Assembly (NCBI RefSeq): GCF_000454065.1
Contig: NZ_KE695653.1
Location: 242,067-306,066, forward strand
Length of the DNA: 64,000 nt
Source: Brevibacillus thermoruber 423
GTDB taxonomy: Bacteria; Bacillota; Bacilli; Brevibacillales; Brevibacillaceae
Direction: 5' to 3'
In this document: positions 50,640 to 58,640 of the stretch, piece after piece
Numbering within the stretch: the stretch's first letter is position 1
Layout: every line of letters starts with the position of its first letter
The notes under the pieces: generated by a model
What the model was told of the DNA's origin: nothing
Seen by the model: the letters and a program-made list of their open reading frames with translations, nothing else
The model's database searches: none
Program-made: the position numbers and the translations under genes

Positions 50640-51599
50640 TTACTCGTGTTCAAACGCTGGCAGTACATATTCGGCCAACTCGTGCAGGACTTCCGGAATC
50701 GGACGCTGCGAGTGGCGGAAATGAAACGCGATATGCGCAACCCCAATCTCCTCAAGCCGTTTCAAGTGTCGAATGAGTTCGTTTCTTCCAATCGTGGCCC
50801 CGAACTTAAACGGCTCTGCCGGGTGATCCGGATCCTCGTGGAGATCCAGATGATACGCAGAAATATACGGTTTCCTCTCTGTGATGCCAAGATCGTCATG
50901 CGTTTTTATCCACTCGGCCATCTGCTGTTCGGTCGCCGCGATTCCTCGGGGATAGTTGAACCAGGCGTCCAGATGCTGAACAATCCAGTCCAGTGTTTGC
51001 GTCCCTCGCCCCGCCATGACGAGCGGGATTGTTGCTTGAACCGGCTTGGGGAGCAGATCGAGCTCGTTGTCTACCAGCATCTGATCCCGGTTCCACGCGT
51101 GCCTGATCATGCGGACGCTTTGGCGGAAGATTTCCCCTTTCCGCTCAGCTTCCACCCCGAACAGCGGAAACTCCACCGGACGGTCTCCGGTAGCAATCCC
51201 CATCACGAAACGCCCGCCGGACAGTTGATCAATGGTGGCGGCGGCTTTGGCGACATGATACGGATGGCGCAGCGGGAGCACAATCGCCCCCGTGGCCAGG
51301 ATGACCTCATTCGTAATGGCTGCGAGATATCCCAAATACGCAAAGGGGTCAAACAGTTGGGCGGCATCGCCAAAACGATGGGGATCAAAAATGGGCACAT
51401 CCCGCAGCCACATGGATTTAAAGCCCAGCCGATCCACCAATCGGGCATACTCCGCATGACGCTCCATGTTCGGGACACCGAAGGGGCGTCCCTCTCGTTC
51501 CGCTTGTTTCAGTCCCGCCGGTGACCAGTCGGTATCCAGGGGAAGCTCGACGCCAAATGTCATGCGCCGCGACGGAATCATTTTCTTCAATGCCGTCAT
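50640..51599 (-). CDS. LLM-class flavin-dependent oxidoreductase (luciferase-like, BA3436-type)
   Basis: The ~319-residue bacterial-luciferase-like TIM-barrel protein contains RLVDRLGFKSMWLRDVPIFDPHRFGDAAQLFDPFAYLGYLAAITNEVILATGAIVLPLRHPYHVAKAAATIDQLSGGRFVMGIATGDRPVEF, the family's flavin-binding core. The pattern fits the LLM subgroup called 'BA3436 family'. The start is placed at the ATG 51599. A TTG six bases earlier is nearer to the GGAGGTGG site and is an alternative. It is co-transcribed with the MFS exporter and the aldo-keto reductase, suggesting oxidative attack on a xenobiotic or sulfonate-like compound. Substrate unknown. Confidence 0.88.
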   Translation of the reverse strand: MTALKKMIPSRRMTFGVELPLDTDWSPAGLKQAEREGRPFGVPNMERHAEYARLVDRLGFKSMWLRDVPIFDPHRFGDAAQLFDPFAYLGYLAAITNEVILATGAIVLPLRHPYHVAKAAATIDQLSGGRFVMGIATGDRPVEFPLFGVEAERKGEIFRQSVRMIRHAWNRDQMLVDNELDLLPKPVQATIPLVMAGRGTQTLDWIVQHLDAWFNYPRGIAATEQQMAEWIKTHDDLGITERKPYISAYHLDLHEDPDHPAEPFKFGATIGRNELIRHLKRLEEIGVAHIAFHFRHSQRPIPEVLHELAEYVLPAFEHE

Positions 51600-51633
51600 A
51601 CCCAAGTGCACCACCTCCTTTCTCATACGTTTC

Positions 51634-52860
51634 TCATGCGATGGAATCAACGCGGCTGCTCCGCTCCAGAACCATGCTCCACCGGGATAGAACCACGGCC
51701 CCCGCCACCATCAAGGCACCTATCCATGAAGTATGGAGAAGCCCCAGGGAATCCGTGACCAGTCCACCCAGGTAGGACCCGATCGCAATGCCGGCATTGA
51801 ACGCGGCAATATTGATGGCAGAAGCCACATCCACTGCAGACGGAACGTACTTCTCAGCCAACTGGACCACGTATAGCTGAAGTCCCGGAACGTTCATGAA
51901 GGCGAACAGTCCCATGAAAATGATCGTAACAAGCCCCATTACCTTAAAAGGCGCGGTAAACAGCAGGAGAAGCAGCACGATCGCCTGGACGATAAACATG
52001 TAGAACAGCGCCTGGATGGGATTGCGATTGGATGCTTTGCCTCCGATGATGTTTCCAATCGCGATCGCGACCCCGTAGACAAGCAGGATGATGCTTACCG
52101 TGCCGGCTTGAAATCCCGTAATTTCCTGCAGAATGGGAGAGAGATACGTAAAGACGACGAAGGTCCCGCCATACCCCAGCGCCGTGATGATAAAGACAAG
52201 AAGCAAGCGGCCGTTTGTGACCAGTTTCAGTTGATCCGCAAATGTGGTAGGCGTTCCCTGACGGAGACGAGCGGGAACCAGAATGGCGTTGGCCAGCAGC
52301 GAAATCAGGCCAATCCCGGCAATGCCCGCAAAGGAATACCGCCAGCCGAACGTTTGCCCGATAAACGTTCCAAACGGCACCCCTGTCACCGTGGCCACCG
52401 TCAGACCGGTGAACATGAAGGCGATGGCGCTCGCTCGACGGTCCTCCGGAACCAGATCCGCCGCAATCGTCGACCCGATGGACATAAAGACACCGTGGGA
52501 AAAGGCCGAAATGACACGAGCGACGAGCAGGATCTCAAAGCCCGTGGCGGTGGCGGCGATACTGTTCCCGATCACAAAGACAATCATGATCCACATCAGC
52601 AGCGTCTTTTTGGACATCGATGACGTCAGGGACGTTAAAATAGGCGCTCCGAACGCCACTCCCAGGGCATAGAGGGACACCGTGAGTCCAGCGGTGGTGA
52701 CGGGAACGTGCAAATCCTGCGAAATGGATGGCAGCAAGCCCACACTGATAAATTCCGTCGTTCCAATGGCAAAAGCGCTGATGGCCAACGCGAGCAGGGC
52801 AAAGAAGCTGTGGCGCTGCGTCCCGCTGCCTATTGCGCGATGGTCATTGTGTACGGCCAT
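51634..52860 (-). CDS. MFS transporter (DHA1 type, AraJ/YdhP-like)
   Basis: The 408-residue, 12-helix exporter has an N-terminal signature AISAFAIGTTEFISVGLLPSISQDLHVPVTTAGLTVSLYALGVAFGAPILTSLTSSMSKKTLL (residues ~28-90), the EFxxxGLLP pattern of the AraJ/YdhP/NepI drug-exporter group. Motif C-like GLTVATVTGVPFGTFIGQ is in helix 5. The ATG has GAGGAGG upstream. It is the first gene of the operon divergent from an HxlR regulator. Together with the two oxidoreductases it looks like an inducible detoxification unit. Confidence 0.92.
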   Translation of the reverse strand: MAVHNDHRAIGSGTQRHSFFALLALAISAFAIGTTEFISVGLLPSISQDLHVPVTTAGLTVSLYALGVAFGAPILTSLTSSMSKKTLLMWIMIVFVIGNSIAATATGFEILLVARVISAFSHGVFMSIGSTIAADLVPEDRRASAIAFMFTGLTVATVTGVPFGTFIGQTFGWRYSFAGIAGIGLISLLANAILVPARLRQGTPTTFADQLKLVTNGRLLLVFIITALGYGGTFVVFTYLSPILQEITGFQAGTVSIILLVYGVAIAIGNIIGGKASNRNPIQALFYMFIVQAIVLLLLLFTAPFKVMGLVTIIFMGLFAFMNVPGLQLYVVQLAEKYVPSAVDVASAINIAAFNAGIAIGSYLGGLVTDSLGLLHTSWIGALMVAGAVVLSRWSMVLERSSRVDSIA

Positions 52861-53126
52861 AAGGCAACCTCCTCGAACAGAAAATATTGTATGTCGATAG
52901 GATAAATAGGAATTAATGAAAAGTCGTATAATGAAACCGGAGTCTCCCCTCCAATCTTTTGGCAGAATTTCTTATCGACAACGACAAAACGTATTATGTA
53001 ACATATACGATTGAATAGAAAGTACGTACTTTTTTGTGCTATTGTTACTATTCAGTGCTATAGGAACCAATCAGTAATATAAACAACAAACAGAAACTGC
53101 GATGATGCAAGGAGAGGTGGAACGGC
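52861..53126. promoter_or_regulatory. Divergent control region between the MFS operon and the HxlR gene
   Basis: This AT-rich 266 bases contains a perfect palindrome AAGTACGTACTT (53020-53031), a likely HxlR binding site, plus several TATAAT-like boxes but no clear -35/-10 pair. The strong ribosome-binding sites lie at both ends. Confidence 0.5.
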
Positions 53127-53465
53127 ATGAAAAAAGCGGAAAAAACGTACAACATTCCGGTGGAAGCGACATTGGAAGTCATCGGGGGAAAGTGGAAAAC
53201 GGTGATCCTTTGCCATTTGACCCGTGGGCCGATGCGAACGAGCGAACTGAAAAAAGCCATGCCCGCCATCACGCAAAAAATGCTGACGCAGCAGCTTCGC
53301 GAACTGGAGGAAGATGGCGTCATCAACCGCATTGTGTACCATCAGGTCCCGCCGAAAGTGGTCTATGAACTGAATGAGTTCGGGTGGTCGCTGAAGCCTG
53401 TCCTGGATCAGTTGTGCGCATGGGGAGAGGAGTACATCAAAAAGGAGCGAGCCAACAAGAAATAA
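53127..53465 (+). CDS. HxlR-family transcriptional regulator
   Basis: This 112-residue winged-helix protein has the HxlR signature ATLEVIGGKWKTVILCHLTRGPMRTSELKKAMPAITQKMLTQQLRELEEDGVINRIVYHQVPPKVVYELNEFGWSLKPVLDQLCAWGEEY, covering almost the whole protein. Members such as HypR, YodB and CatR sense electrophiles. Here the cysteines used by those proteins are at different places (Cys in ILCHL and QLCAW), so a thiol switch is possible but unproven. It is divergent from the MFS-LLM-AKR operon, the likely target. The ATG has GGAGAGG upstream. Confidence 0.93.
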   Translation: MKKAEKTYNIPVEATLEVIGGKWKTVILCHLTRGPMRTSELKKAMPAITQKMLTQQLRELEEDGVINRIVYHQVPPKVVYELNEFGWSLKPVLDQLCAWGEEYIKKERANKK

Positions 53466-53467
53466 GC

Positions 53468-53521
53468 AAAAAAGCAGAGCGTCTGGGGCACGTCGTTTCC
53501 AGACACCTCTGCTTTCTTTTG
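53468..53521. terminator. Terminator between the HxlR gene and the convergent sigma-54 activator gene
   Basis: AAAGCAGAG (53471-53479) and CTCTGCTTT (53507-53515), with inner GTCTGG/CCAGAC pairing, followed by CTTTTGTTTTG on the plus strand and a TTTTTTGC tail on the minus strand. Confidence 0.88.
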
Positions 53522-53575
53522 TTTTGCTTCCAGCCCGTTCGGAAATCGGGCGTGCCTTTCCGATTTCCGGACCGC

Positions 53576-54922
53576 TTACACCGGTTTGTCCCGGCTGTAT
53601 TTCTCCCATTTCTGATAGAAGCTGGACTTGCTAATCCCGAGAAGCTTCGCCGCTTCCAGCTTGTTTCCGGCAGCCGCCTCCATCGCCCGCATGATCGCCT
53701 CGCGTTCCGCCGCTTCCAGCGTCTCCTTCAAGGGGCGAACCGGTGAAACGGGGAGAGCCTTTCCCGATCCGGGCAGCCAGATGTGCTCCTTTTTCAGCAC
53801 GTCCCCATCCATCAGATGTACCGCCCGCTCCAGGACATTGCGCAGTTCCCGCACGTTCCCCGGCCAGGAGTGGCTGCGCAGCACGTCCCACACCTCTTCG
53901 TCGATCTCCCGCACTTGAACGCCGGTTGTCTCGACGATCTGCTTGAGCAGGGTGGCAACGAGCTCCGGCAGATCCTCCAGCCGTTCCCGCAGCGGCGGAA
54001 TGTTCAGGGACACCACGTTCAGCCGGTAGTACAGGTCCACCCGGAACGCCCCCTCGCGAATGCGGCTGGGCAGGTCCTGATTCGTGCAGGCGATCACCCG
54101 CACATCGATGGGAATCGGCCGGACCCCTCCTACCCGCTCCACTTCTTTTTCCTGAAGCACGCGCAGCAATTTTGCCTGCAGCGGCAGCGGCATGTCCCCA
54201 ATCTCGTCCAGCAGAATCGTGCCGTGGTTGGCCAATTCAAACTTTCCTTTTTTCCCTTTGCGCGCCGCCCCGGTGAACGCTCCCTCTTCGTATCCAAACA
54301 GTTCGGACTCCAGCAGGGCATCCGGAATCGCGGCGCAGTTGACCCGGATAAACGGGCCCATTTTCCGCCGGCTCCCCGCGTGAATGGCGTGGGCAAACAG
54401 CTCTTTTCCCGTTCCGCTCTCCCCGGTGATCAACACGGTGGAATCGCTCTTCGCCACCTTTTGGCAAAAGGCTTTCAGCTCTTTCATCTTGGGGCTGCGC
54501 TCCACGATCTCGTCAAAGTGGTAAATCGCCCCGAGGCGCCGCTGCAGCTCCCGTTTGTAGTAGGTCAGCTCGTCCCGGAGCTGATCCACCACCGCGGCCA
54601 ATCCCGACAATTCCTGCACGTCCTGAAACAGCACGGTGCCCAGCACGGCGATGACCTTCCCGCCTTCCATGATCGGAATGCGGTTGGCGATCATGTTTTG
54701 TCCTTTTATTCGCTGAATTTGCGCAATTTCAGGCTTGCCCTGCTGCGCCACGATGTGCATCCGCGTGTTCTCGATCACTTCGGTGACGTGGCGGCCGACC
54801 ACGTTGTCCACGCCCAAAAACTCGCGGTAGCTTCGGTTCATGAGAAGGATCTTCCCGCCTCGATCCGTCACGACAATGGCTTCATGAGCATTCTCGAAGA
54901 CGGCTTCCAGCAGCTTGCCCAT
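53576..54922 (-). CDS. PAS-domain sigma-54 enhancer-binding transcriptional activator
   Basis: This 448-residue activator of sigma-54 RNA polymerase has an N-terminal PAS domain (residues ~5-100, EAVFENAHEAIVVTDRGGKILLMNRSYREFLG). The AAA+ domain has Walker A GESGTGKE (~167-174), the sigma-54-contacting GAFTGA (~214-219), Walker B ILLDE (~236) and the arginine-finger region. A C-terminal Fis-type HTH follows (AAAGNKLEAAKLLGISKSSFYQKWEKY). The sigma-54 promoter and palindrome in front of scoA are the only such site I see, so it probably controls that operon. The ATG at 54922 lacks a clear ribosome-binding site (GGAGGG is 28 bases upstream), so the start is uncertain. Confidence 0.92.
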   Translation of the reverse strand: MGKLLEAVFENAHEAIVVTDRGGKILLMNRSYREFLGVDNVVGRHVTEVIENTRMHIVAQQGKPEIAQIQRIKGQNMIANRIPIMEGGKVIAVLGTVLFQDVQELSGLAAVVDQLRDELTYYKRELQRRLGAIYHFDEIVERSPKMKELKAFCQKVAKSDSTVLITGESGTGKELFAHAIHAGSRRKMGPFIRVNCAAIPDALLESELFGYEEGAFTGAARKGKKGKFELANHGTILLDEIGDMPLPLQAKLLRVLQEKEVERVGGVRPIPIDVRVIACTNQDLPSRIREGAFRVDLYYRLNVVSLNIPPLRERLEDLPELVATLLKQIVETTGVQVREIDEEVWDVLRSHSWPGNVRELRNVLERAVHLMDGDVLKKEHIWLPGSGKALPVSPVRPLKETLEAAEREAIMRAMEAAAGNKLEAAKLLGISKSSFYQKWEKYSRDKPV

Positions 54923-55120
54923 GGTTGGGGGATTCTGTTCCGTAAAAGAGCCCTCCCTTCTCCCGATACGTGTCCACTACCAGCCATTATAGAGCAGGTG
55001 GCGGCACGGAAGATACTCCTTTTTCTGAGAACCGTTCGCCCCCTCTGATGAACGAGGGACCCCCAGGGCACGCCGTTTGTGATCAAAAGCAGACGCCCTG
55101 TCATGTCGACCGGAACCCCA

Positions 55121-55159
55121 AACGAAAAGAGCCTGCCCCGTTTTCGACGAGGAAGGCTC
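55121..55159 (-). terminator. Terminator of the FAD-dependent oxidoreductase gene
   Basis: GAGCCT (55129-55134) and AGGCTC (55154-55159), with further inner pairing, are followed on the minus strand by TTTTCGTTT. It lies 32 bases past the stop at 55191. Confidence 0.7.
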
Positions 55160-55190
55160 AACGCGCTGCGGTGCTCCGACAGCGGACGGC

Positions 55191-56624
55191 TTACGACAGC
55201 CGCTTGATGATATTGCGGGCCATCCACACGCCGGCCGCGCCGGCCTGGGCCAATCCGCGGGTGATGCCCGCGCCGTCGCCGCCGCAGAACAGCCCCTTGA
55301 TTTCCGTCTCAAATTCGTCCGTCAGCTTGGGACGGGCCGAGTAAAACTTCGCCTCGACCCCGTAGAACAGCGTGTGTTCCGACGCGATCCCCGGCGTTAC
55401 CTTGTCCAGCGCTTCCACCATTTCGATCAGGCTTTTCATCGTGTTGTACGGCAGGACCAGACCGAGGTCGCCCGGCACCGCCTCTTTCAAGGTCGGCTCC
55501 AGGAAGCCTTCCTTGATCCGTGCTTCGGTGGAGCGGCGGCCGCGCAGGATGTCCCCGTACTTTTGCACGATGACGCCGCCGTTGGAGAGGTCGTTGGCCC
55601 GTTTGCAGATTTCGCGGGCGTACTCGTTCGGCTTGTCAAACGGCTCGGTAAACTTGTGGGACACCAGCAGCGCAAAGTTGGTGTTGCTGGAGCCGAGCGC
55701 CGGATCTTTGTAGGAGTGGCCGTTGGCCGCCATCACCCCGCTGTGGTTTTCCACCACCACGTGGCCGGACGGGTTGCTGCAGAACGTGCGGACCCGCGTC
55801 CCCACCGACGTGTTAAAAATGAATTTACCCTCGTACAGATGCTCGTTGATCTCCCGCATCACCACATCGGACGTCTCCACGCGCACGCCGACGTCCACCT
55901 GGTTGTTGTACATTTTCAGGCGGCGTTTTTTCAGGATGCTGGTCAGCCAGGCGGAACCGTCCCGCCCCGGTCCGATCACCACGTAGTCGCTGTGGTACTC
56001 GTCCCCGTTTTTCAGCACCACGCCGGTGACGCGGTACCCGTCCTCTTCCTTCACCGTCAGGATGTCCTCCACTTCCGTCTTGAACATCATGTCGATCCGC
56101 TCGTTCAGGTACTCGTAGATGGACTGCAGAATCTGCAGGTTTTGCTCCGTGCCCAGGTGGCGCACCCGCGCCCGCAGCAGCTTCAGCCCGGCGGCGTACG
56201 CACGCTGCTCGATGCTCTTGATCGTCTCCGTGGTCGGGTCGGTGATCGTCGTCGTCGCGCCGTGCTTCAGGTTGATCTGGTCGACGTACGTGATCAGTTC
56301 CAGCACCTGGGACGGATTGAGGTAATCGGTCATCCAGCCGCCAAACTCGGTGGTAATGTTGAACTTCCCGTCGCTGTATGCGCCCGCTCCGCCAAACCCG
56401 CTGGTGATGGAGCAGGCGGGCAGACAGCCGGCGTACTCCTTTTTGCCGGCCGGCGGCGGACACAGCTTGATCTTCTCCTCCAGGATCGGGCATCGCCTGG
56501 AGTAGATGTCGTGCCCTTTATCAATCAACAGAACTTTGGCACCCGGCGCCTTCAGCGTGAGCTCATAGCTGGCGAAAATTCCCGCAGGGCCCGCCCCTAC
56601 GACAATGACATCGTACTTGTTCAT
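55191..56624 (-). CDS. FAD-dependent oxidoreductase (COG2509-like) under a purine-type riboswitch
   Basis: The 477-residue flavoprotein begins with the ADP-binding NKYDVIVVGAGPAGIFASYELTLK (GxGxxG, residues ~7-12). A Cys-containing segment CPILEEKIKLCPPPAGKKEYAGCLPACSITSGFGGAGAYSDGKFN follows (residues ~45-90). It ends in the FAD-closing GLFCGGDGAGITRGLAQAGAAGVWMARNI. This is the COG2509 'uncharacterised FAD-dependent dehydrogenase' type, with no known reaction. From the ATG 56624, GGAGAGG lies upstream. A riboswitch of the guanine/adenine class with its terminator lies 50-160 bases upstream, so expression responds to a purine-like ligand. Monocistronic with its own terminator. Confidence 0.87.
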   Translation of the reverse strand: MNKYDVIVVGAGPAGIFASYELTLKAPGAKVLLIDKGHDIYSRRCPILEEKIKLCPPPAGKKEYAGCLPACSITSGFGGAGAYSDGKFNITTEFGGWMTDYLNPSQVLELITYVDQINLKHGATTTITDPTTETIKSIEQRAYAAGLKLLRARVRHLGTEQNLQILQSIYEYLNERIDMMFKTEVEDILTVKEEDGYRVTGVVLKNGDEYHSDYVVIGPGRDGSAWLTSILKKRRLKMYNNQVDVGVRVETSDVVMREINEHLYEGKFIFNTSVGTRVRTFCSNPSGHVVVENHSGVMAANGHSYKDPALGSSNTNFALLVSHKFTEPFDKPNEYAREICKRANDLSNGGVIVQKYGDILRGRRSTEARIKEGFLEPTLKEAVPGDLGLVLPYNTMKSLIEMVEALDKVTPGIASEHTLFYGVEAKFYSARPKLTDEFETEIKGLFCGGDGAGITRGLAQAGAAGVWMARNIIKRLS

Positions 56625-56676
56625 GATCGCAACCTCTCCTCCATGTCGGAAAATCCTGTTGACTGAACCGCTGCAC

Positions 56677-56730
56677 AAAAAAATCCTGACCGACGAACGG
56701 GTATGTCAGTGACACCCATTCGTAGCCAGG
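56677..56730 (-). terminator. Terminator of the purine-type riboswitch
   Basis: On the minus strand CCTGGCTACGAATGGGT pairs with ACCCGTTCGTCGGTCAGG (minor mismatches) and is followed by ATTTTTTT. The 5' arm includes the aptamer's P1 3' strand, so ligand binding and termination are mutually exclusive. This predicts an ON-type switch. Confidence 0.85.
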
Positions 56731-56785
56731 AATTTACGGTTCCTTGTAGAGACCCCCAAACCCTATTATTGAGGATATACGAATC
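56719..56785 (-). ncRNA. Purine-class (guanine-like) riboswitch aptamer with atypical core
   Basis: The minus strand shows P1 TTCG/CGAA with the conserved TATAT J1/2, P2 closing CCTCAA/TTTGGGG, the L2 loop TAATAGG, J2/3 TCTCTAC, P3 AGGAA/TTCCT with the L3 loop CCGTAAA, and J3/1 GGCTACG. The C at the position equivalent to C74 predicts a guanine-like ligand. Unusual: J3/1 is GGC instead of GAC (position 73), and the base after CTAC is A rather than C. Confidence 0.85.
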
Positions 56786-56970
56786 GTGCGAAATGTATGC
56801 GTATGCGGTTTGACAACACTTTGCATAATAACGCACGATGTTAATCATGTCAACCACTTCGGTTAATTTTATTCGTGTTTCACCAAAAACAGGCGAATAA
56901 CATTGGGGAGATCAGTCGTCTGACGACTAAAATCCGAACATTAAAATCGGCGCACTTGCCTCTGCCGAAT

Positions 56971-56998
56971 AAAAAAAGCGGGATTGCTCCCGCTTTTT
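56971..56998. terminator. Terminator of the alanine symporter gene
   Basis: AAAAAGCGGGA-TTGC-TCCCGCTTTTT, a perfect 11-bp stem with T-runs on both sides, 20 bases past the stop at 57018. Confidence 0.92.
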
Positions 56999-57017
56999 CC
57001 ACCCGGCTATCCAGCTG

Positions 57018-58451
57018 TCACGACACCGCAGTGTTCTCCGCAGCTTCTTCCCGCCAGCACTCCACATCAGACAGCCTAGGAATGTTGCTGGCACGGAAAA
57101 CCGGATTTTGACCGGACTTCAATTGTTTCGTATAATCGTTCAATGCGGCGAACGCGACTTTACCCAACAGCGCGATCGCAGCGAGATTCAACAGCGCCAT
57201 GAACGCCATAAACAGGTCGGCCAGATCCCAGACGATGCTGATTTTCGCCACGGACCCGAACATCACCATGCCGACCACAGCCAGGCGGTAGAGTGTCAGC
57301 CAGGTTTTGCCGGTCTTGATGAACTCGATGTTGGTCTCCCCGTAATAGTAGTTGCCGATGACCGAACTGAAGGCAAACAGGAATACGATGACAGCGACAA
57401 ACATACCCGCCCATGCGCCCACATGCGTACTGAGCGCCGCTTGCGTCAGAGCGATGCCGTCCAGCCCCTCTGTCGTGTATACGCCGGACAGAAGCACGAT
57501 AAACGCCGTCGCGCTGCAAACCACCAGCGTGTCGACAAACACGCCCAGCGCTTGAATCAGCCCTTGTTTGGCCGGATGGGTCACATCAGCGGTGGCCGCA
57601 GCATTGGCCGCGCTCCCCATCCCCGCCTCATTGGAGAAGAGACCGCGCTTGATTCCCTGCATCACCGCAGCACCCATCCCGCCGCCAGCAACCTGTTCCA
57701 GGCCGAACGCGGATTTGACGATCAAGAGCAGAACGCCCGGCAGTTGGGTGATGTTGGTCACGACCACGTACAGCGCCACCAAGACGTACGCGCCCGCCAT
57801 GAACGGCACGAGGTATTCAGCGACCTTTGCCACACGCTTGACGCCGCCGAAGACGATGATGCCCGTAATGGCCGCCAGAATCAGCCCCATCACGACAGGA
57901 GGAACGCCATACGCCGTCTGAAACGCCTGCGAAATCGTGTTGGCCTGCACGGCATTGAAGACGAGACCAAAACTGAACGTGATCAGTATGGCGAACAGAA
58001 CGCCCATCCAGCGCTTTTTCAGCCCCTTTTCCATGTAGTAGGCAGGGCCACCGCGGAAACTGTCTTTATCTTTCACTTTAAAAATTTGCGCCAGCGTGCT
58101 TTCCACAAAGGCGGACGCGGACCCGATCAGGGCGATCAGCCACATCCAGAACACCGCACCGGGACCGCCGACGGAAATCGCCATGGCCACACCAGCCAGA
58201 TTCCCGGTCCCGACCCGGGATGCGGTGCTGATACAGAATGCCTGAAAGGACGAGATGCTCCCCTTTTTCTTGTCCGCTGCGCCTTCTCCGAGGAGACGGA
58301 ACATTTCGCCCGCCAATCGGAACTGAACAAACTTTGTCCGCAACGTAAAATAGACGCCCAACACAATCAACAGGGCGATCAGAATCTTAGACCAGAGCAA
58401 ATCGTTTGCCGCCGCCACAGCTTTCTCCAATAATCCCAAAAGGATCGACAC
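57018..58451 (-). CDS. alsT: Alanine/glycine:cation symporter (AGCS family)
   Basis: The ~477-residue, 11-helix Na+ or H+ coupled amino-acid importer has the family signature ISTASRVGTGNLAGVAMAISVGGPGAVFWMWLIALIGSASAFVESTLAQIFKVKD (residues ~75-130) and GGPAYYMEKGL. It also has MQGIKRGLFSNEAGMGSAANAAATADVTHPAKQGL, a central conserved block. The start is ambiguous: GTG at 58451 (MSILLGLLEKAV) has GGGGGTG upstream, and other GTG codons lie up to 18 bases before it. Monocistronic. The gene symbol follows the Bacillus homologue by resemblance only. Confidence 0.93.
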   Translation of the reverse strand: MSILLGLLEKAVAAANDLLWSKILIALLIVLGVYFTLRTKFVQFRLAGEMFRLLGEGAADKKKGSISSFQAFCISTASRVGTGNLAGVAMAISVGGPGAVFWMWLIALIGSASAFVESTLAQIFKVKDKDSFRGGPAYYMEKGLKKRWMGVLFAILITFSFGLVFNAVQANTISQAFQTAYGVPPVVMGLILAAITGIIVFGGVKRVAKVAEYLVPFMAGAYVLVALYVVVTNITQLPGVLLLIVKSAFGLEQVAGGGMGAAVMQGIKRGLFSNEAGMGSAANAAATADVTHPAKQGLIQALGVFVDTLVVCSATAFIVLLSGVYTTEGLDGIALTQAALSTHVGAWAGMFVAVIVFLFAFSSVIGNYYYGETNIEFIKTGKTWLTLYRLAVVGMVMFGSVAKISIVWDLADLFMAFMALLNLAAIALLGKVAFAALNDYTKQLKSGQNPVFRASNIPRLSDVECWREEAAENTAVS

Positions 58452-58600
58452 TTGCCCACACACCCCCACAGCCTGAATATATCAAAAGGCAATACGCAAG
58501 ATAGTTTATCACAAAACTTTCAAAAAGAAACCCTGCCAACATGAATGTTCGCTTGAAGGAAAAAAGCCCCAAGCAGGAACAGCCAATCGAGAATGGCATA

Positions 58601-58628
58601 ACAAAACCCGGTCCCATCCGGAACCGGG
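58601..58628 (-). terminator. Terminator of the OPT-DUF917-DUF1177-AroM-aminopeptidase operon
   Basis: CCCGGT (58607-58612) and ACCGGG (58623-58628) with TTTTGTT following on the minus strand, just past the stop at 58641. Confidence 0.8.
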
Positions 58629-58640
58629 CAGCACCGTCCG

